This document shows positions 52,150-61,037 of a stretch of DNA of 64,000 bases, piece after piece (position 1 is the stretch's first letter; each line of letters opens with the position of its first letter). Position numbers and translations under genes: made by a program. The stretch is from CADEDH01 sp965263455. Lineage in GTDB: Bacteria; Actinomycetota; Acidimicrobiia; Acidimicrobiales; SZUA-35. The notes under the pieces were generated by a model. That model worked only from the letters and a program-made list of their open reading frames with translations, did not search any database and had not been told where the DNA came from. Where the stretch lies: assembly GCA_965263455.1 (NCBI GenBank), contig CBDHHN010000004.1:2418001-2482000 (forward strand), in the 5' to 3' direction.

Positions 52150-54299
52150 TCAGCCCGCCGGGGTCAGGCGGACGATGGAGCCGCCGGCCCCGTACACGCC
52201 GCCGCCCCACTGGCCGAAGTCGGCCACGTACAGATCACCGCGGGCGGTCGAGACCACGTCGAGGGGGTGGGTGAACACCAGCGGTCTTCCGGCGGGGTCG
52301 GTCAGGCGTTGGGGCCGACCGTCGAGGGCCAGGTTCGACGCCCCCGCCGCCAGGTGCACGGCCAGGATCGATCGGGTGCCGGCGAAGTCGGCCGAGACCA
52401 GGGCGCCTCGGAGGGGTCCCGGGCCCCGGTACTCGTCGATGCCGTTCACGCTGACCCCGGTCGAACCGTCGGCCAGCCGGTACCCGGCGATCAGGGACGG
52501 GTCGAAGTCGGGGTCGGGTTCGACCGCCGGGTCGTAGCCGGGGACGGCGAAGGGACCGGTCCCACCGCCCATGACCACGCATTCGCCCCGGGTCGGGTTG
52601 GGATGACCGTAGTACCGGCCCCGGCGCACCAGGTTCAGGGTGTCGGCGATGGTCTGGGTGTCGACCGAGGGCGGCAGTCCGGCACAGGGTCCGGTGTGGG
52701 GGGTGCCGTTGTCGGCGGCGCCGGTCCCGGCGTTCTGGTTGACGTTGGCGTAGAGCCGCCCGTTGCTGTGCCACACCAGGTCGTAGGCGTTGCGGAGCCC
52801 CGTGGCGTAGAGGCGCACGGGGCCGGTGTCGACGGTGACGGCGCCGTCCCGGATCGACACCGGGAGGGCGGCCGACCGGTAGTCGATCTCGATGATGGCG
52901 GCCGAGACCGGCACCTCGGCCAGGGTCGGCTCGCCCCAGAAGCTCAGTGAGCGGCTGCCGGCCGTGGTCACGCTCCCCACCGAGGCGTACAGCGATCCGC
53001 CCCGGAAGGCCAGCGATTGGACGCTGTGGTCGCCCCGCGGATGGCGGGGCAGCCCGGTGACTTTCGGGGTGCCGGTTCCGGTGGCCAGGTCGTAGGCCAC
53101 GATGGCCGATCCGAACTCGTCGCCGGGCCGGGCCGCCCATTGCGAGATCCACACTCGATGGTCCGAACCCGGTTCGAACGCCAGTCCCACGAAGTGCTGG
53201 TCCGCTCGGCGCAGCACGGTGACCGGTGGTCCGTCGGCGGCTCCGGCCGAGTCGAGGGGGACGCGCAGCAGGCGGCCGTCGAAGGTGGTGACGTACAGGT
53301 CGCCGTCGGGACCGACGACCAGCGATGTGGGCCCGTCGACGGCGCCGATCGCCTCGCGCTCGAACCCGATCGGCCCGTCGAGGCCGCCCGGGGCGCTCGA
53401 TCGGCCGTCGGTCCGGGGCGACGAGGGGGTTGCGGTCGCGGGCGAGGCGGTGGTGAAGGTGACGGTGATCGGCGGGACCGGCTCGTCGTCGAGGGTGCGG
53501 AGACCCTCGACGACGAGGGCATAGGTCGTGGCCGGGGTCAGGCTTCGGGTCGTCGAGAACGACAGGCTCTGGCGGGTGAGGTCGAGGGTGATCGAGGCCC
53601 GATCGACCGCCACCGAGGTGCCTCCGCCGGTCGGCGCCAGCCGGTAGGTGGCATCGGCCGCGGCGTCGGGCGAGAGGGCCCGCTCGTAGCGGAGTCGGAA
53701 CCCGGGTCGGACCGACACGCCGTCGGCCCCGTCGGCCGGGTTGGACCCCCTGAGCAGGCCGTCGTCGCCAGTGGTCCCCGCCGCCGGGTCGGCGGCAGAT
53801 CGCGGGGCCCGGTCGGCGGTGGCGTCGTCGCCGTCGGCTCGTTCGGTCGACGCCCCGTCGGCCGGGTCGGCGGCGTCCGGGCGCCCCTCGGGTCGGACCT
53901 CGCCGTCGCCGTCGCCGCCGAGGTCGAGGTTGCCGTCGCCGCCGAGGTCGAGGTCGCCGTCGAGGTCGCCGGGTCGCCGTCGAGGTCGCCGGGCTCGGCG
54001 CCGCCGGCCAGGCCCCGTCGCCGGTCCGGGGCGGCGCCGGCCCCGCCGTCGGCCCGTCCGCCATCGGCGACGGGCGAGGCGGCCCGGGCCCACTCGGGGA
54101 CGGTGTCGGCGGGGCGGGCCGCGGTCGACACATCGACCGTGTCCCGGTTGGACCCGGCCGTTGCCGCCACCAGGGCCAGCCCGAGCACGAGGGTGCCGAG
54201 CCCGGCGCCCAGGGCGACGGGGCGGAGGTCAAGGGGCCGTCGATCGGCGGAACGAGGGCCGAGGGGGCGAGGGCGGCGGAGGCGGGGTCGATCGGACAT
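52150..54299 (-). pseudogene. PQQ-dependent sugar (GSDH-type) dehydrogenase, frameshifted by a 20-bp duplication
   Basis: Two frames together encode a complete 709-residue product if one 20-bp copy is removed at 53954-53993. The N-terminal frame (from ATG 54299) gives a signal-anchor (LGAGLGTLVLGLALVAATAG) and a Gly/Asp-rich linker. The second frame gives an SbsA-type Ig-like domain (FRLRYERALSPDAAADATYR) and a glucose/sorbosone dehydrogenase propeller (GPTSLVVGPDGDLYVTTFDG, YATGLRNAYDLVWHSNGRLY, HPLDVVSTARGDLYVADFGQ). The catalytic part is intact, and a truncated start at 54093 cannot supply export. This is either a real mutation, slip-strand phase variation, or an assembly error. The enzyme would oxidise sugars outside the membrane with PQQ. 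Confidence 0.75.
53954..53993. repeat. Exact 20-bp tandem duplication causing a frameshift
   Basis: TCGCCGTCGAGGTCGCCGGG is present at 53954-53973 and again at 53974-53993. Twenty is not a multiple of three, and deleting one copy joins both halves of the sugar-dehydrogenase reading frame through GAEPGDLDGDLDLGGDG. Confidence 0.95.
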
Positions 54300-54425
54300 C
54301 GGCGGGGAGGGGGGTCGGTGGCGGCCCCCGCAAGCACCCACCGGATCGGAGACCAGCGACCCTAGCGGCCGGTTCGCCGTGCTCCGATCGGCGGATCTAC
54401 CCGGGCTCTCGGCCACACTCGGTCC

Positions 54426-55232
54426 ATGCCCGAAGGCCACGTCATCCACCGCGCCGCCCGCCAACAGACCAAGCGGCTCGGCGGTCGGCGGGTCAGGGCC
54501 GAATCACCCCAGGGGCGCTTCGCCCAGGGGGCGGCGGCGGTCGACGACACCGTGCTGGAACGGATCGAGGCCCGGGGCAAACACCTCTTCTACCGGTTCG
54601 AGACCGGCGGTACGGTCCACGTCCATCTCGGCCTGTTCGGCAAGTTCCGCCTGCAGACGCCCCCGTATCCCGAGCCGTCGCCCAACGCCCGCCTGTTGCT
54701 GTCGACCGACGACCATCGGGTGCATCTGGCCGGGGCCACGGCGTGCGATCTCCTGGCCCCGGACGAGGTCGACGGCATTCTGGCCCGGCTGGGGCCCGAC
54801 CCGCTGATCGACGGCCCCGAGGGAGGCGAGCGCCTGGCCACCTCCCTGGCCCGGCGCAGCATCGCCGTGGGCAAGGCCATCGTCGACCAGTCGATCCTGG
54901 CCGGACTGGGCAACGTGTACCGGTCGGAGTTCCTGTTCCTGCTCGGCGTGCATCCGTTCCTGCCCGCCCGCCGGCTCGACCCCGACCTGGCCCGGGAACT
55001 GTGGCAACTGTCGGTCGACGAACTCAAGGCGGGGGAGCGGTCGGGACGGATCGTCACCGTCCGGCCCGAGGAGGTCGGGGCCCCGTCCCGGGCCAAGGTG
55101 GCCAACGGCGACCGGCTCTATGCCTACAAGCGCCAGGGCGAACCCTGCCGTCGTTGCGGCACCCTCATCACCTCGGCCGACATCGACGGCCGCAACGTCT
55201 GGTGGTGTCCAACCTGCCAGCCCGAGTCCTGA
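54426..55232 (+). CDS. nei2: Fpg/Nei-family DNA glycosylase (Nei2-like)
   Basis: A 268-residue DNA repair enzyme that excises oxidised bases and cleaves the strand. The catalytic N-terminus PEGH (Pro2, Glu3) requires the start at ATG 54426. The strand GKHLFYRF holds the conserved Lys, the helix-two-turn-helix is ILAGLGNVYRSEFLF, and the zinc finger is CRRCGTLITS with CPTC at the C-terminus. PEGH rather than PEGP or PELP at the N-terminus and actinobacterial origin favour Nei2 over Fpg (MutM). It is divergent from the sugar-dehydrogenase gene. CACACT 6 bp before the ATG is a weak -10 candidate. Confidence 0.88.
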   Translation: MPEGHVIHRAARQQTKRLGGRRVRAESPQGRFAQGAAAVDDTVLERIEARGKHLFYRFETGGTVHVHLGLFGKFRLQTPPYPEPSPNARLLLSTDDHRVHLAGATACDLLAPDEVDGILARLGPDPLIDGPEGGERLATSLARRSIAVGKAIVDQSILAGLGNVYRSEFLFLLGVHPFLPARRLDPDLARELWQLSVDELKAGERSGRIVTVRPEEVGAPSRAKVANGDRLYAYKRQGEPCRRCGTLITSADIDGRNVWWCPTCQPES

Positions 55233-55364
55233 GTCCGCGGCTGGTCGGCGTCGACATCGGCGGGTAGCCGGGGATGGCCGTTGGGTACGGGATCGTCGTC
55301 GCCCATGAGGGCCGAAGGCGCCCGGTCGGCCATGATGGACGGTCCAGGTCGTACCGGGGGGTGC

Positions 55365-57806
55365 ATGATGTCGGTGCTGGTGGGAATCCGGGTGGTCGAT
55401 CTGACGGCCCGATGGGGCGACCTCGCCGGTCGGATCCTGGCCGAGCTCGGGGCCGAGGTGGTCAAGATCGAGCCACCCGAAGGAACCACGGCCCGCCGAC
55501 TCGGTCCCTTTGTCGACGACCGGTGCGAGGGCACCGAGTCGTCGCTGACCTGGATGGCGGTCGGCCGGGGCAAGACCTCGGTCGTCATCGACCCCGACGA
55601 TCCCGGGCAGCGGGCATCGCTCGTCGCCCTGGTGGCCGGAGCCGACGTGTTGATCGACAACGGCGACGCCGACCGCTGGGACCTCGACCCCGGTTCCGAC
55701 GCCGCCAACGGCTTGATCTGGGCCTCGATCACGCCCTACGGCCTCGACGGGCCCAAGGCGGACTGGGCCGCCGACGAGCTCAGCATCGAGGCCGCGGGCG
55801 GCGTCCTGGCCCTCCAGGGCGACGCCGACCGTCCCCCCGTCCCCATCGGCTACCAGCAGGCATCGAGCCATGGTGGCGGCCAGGCCGCGGCCGACATCTG
55901 CATCGCCCTCTACGAGCGGGAGCGCAGTGGCCGGGGTCAGCGGATCGACACGTCGGCCCAGGCCGCCACCGTCCTGGCCACCATGCACGCCTCGCCCTGG
56001 GCCGCCACCCTGGGCGACAACGTCCCCGGCACCTGCGACTCCCGGACCCGGCCCCGGGAGTACGCCCCCGGCCTGCCGATCGACCTCATGTGGCAGGTGG
56101 CCGACGGGTGGGCCCAGGTCAGCTTCCAACTCCCCGGCATGGGGGAGGACACCAGCCACGAGCTGATGGTGTGGGCCGAGCGGGAGGGCATGGTGCCCGA
56201 CGAACTGGCCGGGCGGGACTGGCGGCGCTGGAAGGCGGAGCTGGCGGCGGGCCAGCTCACGACCGACCAGGTCCGGTCCATGTTCGACACCATCGCCGCC
56301 TTCCTCCGTACCCGGACCAAACGGGAGGTGTTCGATCACGGCCTCGCCACCCGCACCCTCTGCGCCCCCATCTACACCGCCGACGACGTGCTCGACGATC
56401 GTCAGCTGGCGTTCCGCCACTACTTCCAGGACCTCGACGGGCTCCGTCGGGCCGGGCCCTTCGCCCGCCTGACGGCGACCCCCCTGGTCGAGCTGGCGGC
56501 GGCTCCCGCCCTCGACGACGGCGCCTCCCTCCGGGAGCGGCCGTGGCCGGCCCGGGCCGCCGACCGTCAGGTCGCCGAGCAGGCCCCGGACCGCCAGGGC
56601 GTGTTCGAAGGACTGAAGGTCGCCGACTTCGCCTGGGTCGGGGTGGGGCCGCTGTTGGCCCGGGCCCTGGCCGACCAGGGGGCGACCACCATCCACATCG
56701 AGTCCGAGACCCGGCCCGACATGCTGCGCCGGATCGGGCCTTTCGCCGGGGGCGAGCCGGGGCTCAACCGGTCCCAGTTCTTCGCCTTCGTGAACACCTC
56801 GAAGCTGGGCCTGGCCTGCAACCTGGCCACCGAGGCGGGGCGGGAGCTGGCCCTGCGCCTGGTGGCGTGGGCCGACGTGGTGGTCGAGTCGTTCACCCCG
56901 GGGACCATGGCCGCCTTCGGTATCGACTACGGGACCCTGAGCCGTGACCACCCCGACCTGGTGATGGTGTCGACCTGCCTCCGGGGCCAGGACGGACCGG
57001 AACGGCGCTACGGCGGGTTCGGCAGCCAGGGTGTGGCCGTCACCCCGCTGTTCACGGCCACCGGTTGGCCCGACCGGCCACCGGCCGGGCCCTGGGGGGC
57101 CTACACCGACTTCTGCGCCCCCCGGTTCGGCATCTCGGCCCTGGTCTCGGCCCTGCTCCATCGCCGCCGGACCGGCGAGGGTCAGCACATCGACCTGTCA
57201 CAGGTGGAGGCGGCCATGCACTTCGCCGAACCGCTTCTCCTCGACCGCCAGATCAACGACCGCGACACGGTGCCCCAGGGGCATCGGCGGGCCCATGCCT
57301 GCCCCCACACGGTGGTCGCCGCCGGCGACGACGGCCGCCACGTCACCATCGCCTGCGAGACCACCGACCAGTGGCGGGCCCTGGTCGGCCTGGCCGCCCC
57401 CGCCCTCGACCCGTGGTCCGGTCCCGAGTTCGACCCGCTGGAGGCGCGCCGGCCCCACACCGCCGCCATCGAGGAGGCGCTGTGCCGGTGGGCGGCCCCC
57501 CGGGAGCCGTTCGCCCTGGCCGAACGGTTGGCCACCGGCGGGGTCCCGTCCTCGGTGGCCAACTGGTCGACCGACCTGCTCGACGACCCCCAGCTCATGC
57601 ACCGGGGCTACTACTCGGTGCTCGACCACGCCGAGGTCGGCCCCACCCTCTACGACGGGACGGGCTCGATCCTGTCGACCACCCCGTCGATCCAACGCTC
57701 CGCCGCCCCCTGCCTCGGCCAACACACCGACCACGTGCTGGCCGACCTGCTGGGCCTGTCCGAGTCCGAGATCGACGCCTACCGCCGGGCCGGCGCCCTG
57801 ACCTGA
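55365..57806 (+). CDS. Fused double CaiB/BaiF-type (class III) CoA-transferase
   Basis: An 813-residue protein made of two CaiB-like domains. Domain 1 (about 5-400) begins VLVGIRVVDLTARWGDLAGR and keeps the CoA-binding VKIEPPEG. Domain 2 (about 412-813) begins VFEGLKVADFAWVGVGPLLA. The catalytic Asp of class III CoA-transferases is present in domain 2 (Asp582 in GAYTDF), but the matching segment in domain 1 reads IGYQQASSHG (162-170) with no Asp. Domain 1 may therefore be structural. The enzyme would move CoA between carboxylic acids or acyl-CoAs. ATG 55365 is followed at once by another ATG, and the upstream GGGGGG may serve as a ribosome site. Confidence 0.87.
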   Translation: MMSVLVGIRVVDLTARWGDLAGRILAELGAEVVKIEPPEGTTARRLGPFVDDRCEGTESSLTWMAVGRGKTSVVIDPDDPGQRASLVALVAGADVLIDNGDADRWDLDPGSDAANGLIWASITPYGLDGPKADWAADELSIEAAGGVLALQGDADRPPVPIGYQQASSHGGGQAAADICIALYERERSGRGQRIDTSAQAATVLATMHASPWAATLGDNVPGTCDSRTRPREYAPGLPIDLMWQVADGWAQVSFQLPGMGEDTSHELMVWAEREGMVPDELAGRDWRRWKAELAAGQLTTDQVRSMFDTIAAFLRTRTKREVFDHGLATRTLCAPIYTADDVLDDRQLAFRHYFQDLDGLRRAGPFARLTATPLVELAAAPALDDGASLRERPWPARAADRQVAEQAPDRQGVFEGLKVADFAWVGVGPLLARALADQGATTIHIESETRPDMLRRIGPFAGGEPGLNRSQFFAFVNTSKLGLACNLATEAGRELALRLVAWADVVVESFTPGTMAAFGIDYGTLSRDHPDLVMVSTCLRGQDGPERRYGGFGSQGVAVTPLFTATGWPDRPPAGPWGAYTDFCAPRFGISALVSALLHRRRTGEGQHIDLSQVEAAMHFAEPLLLDRQINDRDTVPQGHRRAHACPHTVVAAGDDGRHVTIACETTDQWRALVGLAAPALDPWSGPEFDPLEARRPHTAAIEEALCRWAAPREPFALAERLATGGVPSSVANWSTDLLDDPQLMHRGYYSVLDHAEVGPTLYDGTGSILSTTPSIQRSAAPCLGQHTDHVLADLLGLSESEIDAYRRAGALT

Positions 57807-57893
57807 GACCCGGGGCCGACCGGCACCACCCCGCGGTATCGAAGGTGACCTCCGACCCTGGTGGCGTCCCGTCGTCGGCAGGACGCTGGAGCC

Positions 57894-58256
57894 ATGGAGA
57901 GACAACGGGAACCCCTGCATCGCTACCCCGAGGACGCCATGGCCGCCGGTGTGTGCGCCGGACTGGCCCGCCACCTCGACATCGACGTCGCCATCATCCG
58001 GGCCGCGTTCGTGGGCCTCGCCGTGCTCAGCGGCTTCGGCATCGCCGCCTACCTGGCCCTGTGGTGGCTGGTCGAGCCGGTCCAACCCGAGCCCGCCCCT
58101 CCGGCGTCGGCGACCGCCGGCCCCGACAGCGGGGCGGAGTCGGCTGCCGACCTGCCGGTCGACCCGGTCAGCGGGGCCGCCATCGACGACGTCGACACCC
58201 CGAGCCCGACCAACTCGGTGGTCGACGCCGAGTTGGTCGAGGAGACCCGTTCCTGA
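57894..58256 (+). CDS. PspC-domain membrane protein
   Basis: A 120-residue protein. The PspC domain (residues about 8-68) shows LHRYPEDAMAAGVCAGLARH, DIDVAIIRAAFVGLAVLSGF and the TM segment IAAYLALWWLVEP. The C-terminal half is acidic and disordered (Pro/Ala/Asp). PspC proteins take part in envelope-stress signalling or act as toxin-like membrane proteins in some species; no psp partners are adjacent. The start at 57894 puts the domain at the N-terminus, as usual. GACGCT 6 bp upstream is a loose -10 candidate. Confidence 0.85.
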   Translation: MERQREPLHRYPEDAMAAGVCAGLARHLDIDVAIIRAAFVGLAVLSGFGIAAYLALWWLVEPVQPEPAPPASATAGPDSGAESAADLPVDPVSGAAIDDVDTPSPTNSVVDAELVEETRS

Positions 58257-58299
58257 ACCGAGCGGGCCGGGTGCGGCGCCGTCCGGGACCACACGGCCC

Positions 58300-58305
58300 T
58301 AGCCT
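58300..58305 (+). promoter_or_regulatory. -10 element before the hydroxyacid-dehydrogenase operon
   Basis: TAGCCT lies 6 bp before the GTG at 58312, with no ribosome site, so it is probably leaderless. Confidence 0.5.
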
Positions 58306-58311
58306 GCGGGC

Positions 58312-59316
58312 GTGCGCGCCTTCCTGACCCACAACCCCGAGGACCTCGAGGCCTACTACGGGCGGGCCCGCCCCGAGCTGGAGGCGCTCTGCGACGTGGT
58401 GGTCAACCCCCTCGGGCGTGATCTGACCACGCCCGAGCTGGTGACCCACGCCGCCGGGTGCCAGGTGATCGTGGCCCATCGGGCCACCCCGGGCGAGGCG
58501 GCGCTGTTCAGCGAGCATCCCGATCTGGTGGCCTTCCTCCGCTGCGCCGTCGACATCAGCACCGTCGACGTGTCCGCCGCCTCGGCCCACGGGGTGCTCG
58601 TGGCCCGGGCCGACGCCAGCTACGTGCCGTCCACGGCCGAGCTGGCGCTCGGGTTGTACCTGGACCTGTCCCGCCACATCGCCGACTCCGCCCACGACTA
58701 CCGCCTCGGCGTCGAGCCGGCCCAGCGGCCCGGCCGCCAGGTCAGGGGCCAGACGGCCGCCATCCTCGGCCTCGGCCTGATCGGGGCCTACCTGGCCGAG
58801 CTGCTCGTCGCCCTCGGAGTCCGGGTCCTGGCCCACGACGTCGCCCCGGTCGACCCGCCGGTCGGGGTCGAGCTGGGTGCTCGGGATGACGTGGTGGCCG
58901 CCGCCGACGTGGTGTTCCCCCTGGCCCCGGCCGACGAGTCGACCCGTCACCTGGTCGACGCCGACCTGTTGGCCCGGATGCGGCCCGGCGCTCTGCTGGT
59001 CAACGTGTCGCGCGGCGAGCTGCTGGACGAGGAGGCGGTGGCCGCCGCCCTCGACCGGGGTCACCTCGGCGGCCTCGCCCTCGACGTGGGTATGGCCCCC
59101 GATCAGCGGCCCTCGCCCGCCCTGGCCGCCCGACCCGGCGTGGTGGCGACTCCCCACCTCGGTGGCCTGACCCCGGAGAACGCCGACGCCCAGGCCCGCT
59201 CCAGCGTCGAGCAGGTGGCGGCCATGGTGACCGGTTCCATGCCGCCCCGGACCGTCAACCCAGACGCCGCCACCCGCCTGGGAGCATGGTGGGCCGACCG
59301 AGACTACGAGGGGTGA
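58312..59316 (+). CDS. D-isomer-specific 2-hydroxyacid dehydrogenase
   Basis: A 334-residue NAD-dependent dehydrogenase. The Rossmann motif is GLGLIG (153-158), the substrate Arg is in VNVSRGELLDEEAV, and the catalytic His is in TPHLGGLTPENAD. The N-terminal catalytic domain is standard in length (SerA/lactate-dehydrogenase-like group). It would interconvert a 2-oxo acid and a D-2-hydroxy acid in the cytoplasm. It is the first gene of a three-gene run with an amidohydrolase 7 bp downstream and an SDR, which points to oxidation of a sugar or sugar acid. The exact substrate cannot be read. Confidence 0.87.
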   Translation: MRAFLTHNPEDLEAYYGRARPELEALCDVVVNPLGRDLTTPELVTHAAGCQVIVAHRATPGEAALFSEHPDLVAFLRCAVDISTVDVSAASAHGVLVARADASYVPSTAELALGLYLDLSRHIADSAHDYRLGVEPAQRPGRQVRGQTAAILGLGLIGAYLAELLVALGVRVLAHDVAPVDPPVGVELGARDDVVAAADVVFPLAPADESTRHLVDADLLARMRPGALLVNVSRGELLDEEAVAAALDRGHLGGLALDVGMAPDQRPSPALAARPGVVATPHLGGLTPENADAQARSSVEQVAAMVTGSMPPRTVNPDAATRLGAWWADRDYEG

Positions 59317-59323
59317 GACGACG

Positions 59324-60124
59324 ATGACGATCGGCGCCATCTGCGACACCCACATCCACGTGTACGACGGGCGTCATCCGGCGGCCCCCGGCGCCGTGCT
59401 CCGTCCGCCCGACGCCGATCTCGATGACTACACCGAGATCCGCTCGGCCCTCGGGGTGGAGCGGGTGGTCCTGATCCAGCCCACCACCTACGGCCTCGAC
59501 AACACCCTCCACCTGGAGGCACTGGCCCACCTGGGCCCGGCCGGGCGGGGTGTCATGGTCGTCGACGACGGTGTCGACGACGCCACCCTGGCCGATCTGA
59601 CCGAACAGGGGGTCCGGGGCGCCCGTATGCACCTCCTTCCCGGCGGCGCCGTCGACGGCGACCGACTGGAGGCGGTGGCGGCCCGGGTGGCCCCGTTCGG
59701 TTGGCACGTCCAGCTCCAGCGCAACGGCCACGAGCTGGTCGCCGATCTCGATCGGCTCCGCCGCCTGCCCTGCCCGCTCGTCGTCGACCACGTGGGTCGC
59801 TTCATGCCCCCGGTCGACCCCGACGACCAGGCCTTCGCCGCCCTGCTGGCCCTCGTCGACGACGGTGCCCACGTGAAGCTGTCGGCCCCCTACGAGTCGG
59901 CCCCCGACCCGACCCATGCCTACGAGGCGGTGTCGGCCTGCGTCGACGCCCTGGTGGCCCACGCCCCCGACCGGCTCCTCTGGGCCTCGAACTGGCCCCA
60001 TCCCGGGCAGACCGACCCGCCGTCACCGGCCGACCTGGAGCGGCTTCTGGCCAGGTGGCTCCCTACCGAGTCCCTCCGCCGCCAGGTGCTGGTCGACAAC
60101 CCGGCCGCCCTTTATCAGTTCTGA
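59324..60124 (+). CDS. Amidohydrolase-2 family lactonase (PDC hydrolase/sugar lactonase-like)
   Basis: A 266-residue TIM-barrel hydrolase of the amidohydrolase-2 family. It has DTHIHVYD (His10, His12), LQRNGHEL, VVDHVGRF and the ending WASNWPHPG with the catalytic Asp replaced by Asn (S-N-W-P-H). This pattern matches 2-pyrone-4,6-dicarboxylate hydrolase (LigI) and related sugar lactonases, many of which act without a metal. The start has GAGACGACG just upstream, and the gap to the previous stop is 7 bp. In this operon a lactonase acting between a sugar dehydrogenase and downstream steps is the simplest reading. Confidence 0.83.
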   Translation: MTIGAICDTHIHVYDGRHPAAPGAVLRPPDADLDDYTEIRSALGVERVVLIQPTTYGLDNTLHLEALAHLGPAGRGVMVVDDGVDDATLADLTEQGVRGARMHLLPGGAVDGDRLEAVAARVAPFGWHVQLQRNGHELVADLDRLRRLPCPLVVDHVGRFMPPVDPDDQAFAALLALVDDGAHVKLSAPYESAPDPTHAYEAVSACVDALVAHAPDRLLWASNWPHPGQTDPPSPADLERLLARWLPTESLRRQVLVDNPAALYQF

Positions 60125-60192
60125 CCGGCCGAGCCCCGACCGCAGTACCGCCCTTCCGCCTGCCGCCCTTCCGACCGAATCCGGAGACCACC

Positions 60193-60999
60193 ATGTCCAC
60201 CGACCGAATCGACCCGACCGCCGCCCCCGACGCCGAGTACGCCACCTATCCCTCGCTGGTCGATCGGGCCGTGCTGATCACGGGCGGGGCCGACGGCATC
60301 GGGGCCGGCCTGGTCACCGAGTTCGCCCGTCAGGGCAGCCGGGTCGCGTTCCTCGACCTGCAGGCCGAGCGGGGGGAGGAGTTGGCCTCGTCCCTGGCGG
60401 CCGAGGGGGTTCGCCACGAGCCGGTGTTCCGGCCCGTCGACCTGGTCGACATCGCCGCCACCCAGTCCGTCATCGCCGAACTCGACGCCGCCTTCGGCGG
60501 CTTCGCCGCGCTGGTCAACAACGCCGCCAGCGATGATCGCCACACCTGGACCGAGATGACCCCCGACTATTGGGACGACCGGCTCAACACGAACCTCCGC
60601 CACTACTTCTTCACCATCCAGGCCGTGGCCCCCGGCATGCTCGAACGGGGGACAGGCTCGATCGTCAACATCGGTTCGTCGAGTTACATGATGCAGGAGG
60701 ACTTCTTCCCCGGCTACGCCATCGCCAAGTCGGGGGTGGAGGGGATCACCCGGACCCTGGCCCGGACGTTCGGGCCCGACGGTGTGCGGGTCAACACCGT
60801 CCTCCCCGGGTGGGTGGCGACCGAGCGCCAGCTCACGAAGTGGTGGAGCCCCGAGGGCGAGGAGGGCACCCTGAGCGACCAGGCCATCAAGCGTCGTATC
60901 TACCCGCGGGAGTTCGCCCAGATGGTCCTGTTCCTGGCCGCTGACGACGGGGCGGCTTGTACCGCCCAGCAGTTCCTGGTCGACGGCGGCCGCCGCTAG
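60193..60999 (+). CDS. Short-chain dehydrogenase/reductase (sugar dehydrogenase-like)
   Basis: A 268-residue classical SDR. The cofactor motif is TGGADGIG (30-37), with NNAAS (109-113), Ser162-164 and the catalytic pair Tyr175/Lys179 in GYAIAKSG, and it ends QQFLVDGGRR. An acidic residue ends beta-2 (VAFLDL), which favours NAD over NADP. With the lactonase and 2-hydroxyacid dehydrogenase it forms a possible non-phosphorylative sugar (fucose, rhamnose or arabinose-type) oxidation unit. ATG 60193 has GGAGA 7-11 bp upstream. The gap to the lactonase gene is 68 bp. Confidence 0.87.
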   Translation: MSTDRIDPTAAPDAEYATYPSLVDRAVLITGGADGIGAGLVTEFARQGSRVAFLDLQAERGEELASSLAAEGVRHEPVFRPVDLVDIAATQSVIAELDAAFGGFAALVNNAASDDRHTWTEMTPDYWDDRLNTNLRHYFFTIQAVAPGMLERGTGSIVNIGSSSYMMQEDFFPGYAIAKSGVEGITRTLARTFGPDGVRVNTVLPGWVATERQLTKWWSPEGEEGTLSDQAIKRRIYPREFAQMVLFLAADDGAACTAQQFLVDGGRR

Positions 61000-61006
61000 C
61001 GACGCC

Positions 61007-61037
61007 GGTCAGCCCGGTCAGCCCGGTCAGCCCGGTC
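61007..61037. repeat. 9-bp tandem repeat GGTCAGCCC, 3.4 copies
   Basis: Full copies are at 61007, 61016 and 61025, with a partial copy to 61037. The array fills the gap after the SDR stop and contains the stop codon of the minus-strand gene ending at 61027. Confidence 0.95.

Noticed and set aside
61007..61037. 9-bp repeats considered as a CRISPR-like or attachment site
   Set aside because: The units are too short and contiguous with no spacers, and no integrase or cas gene is nearby. It is a simple tandem repeat.
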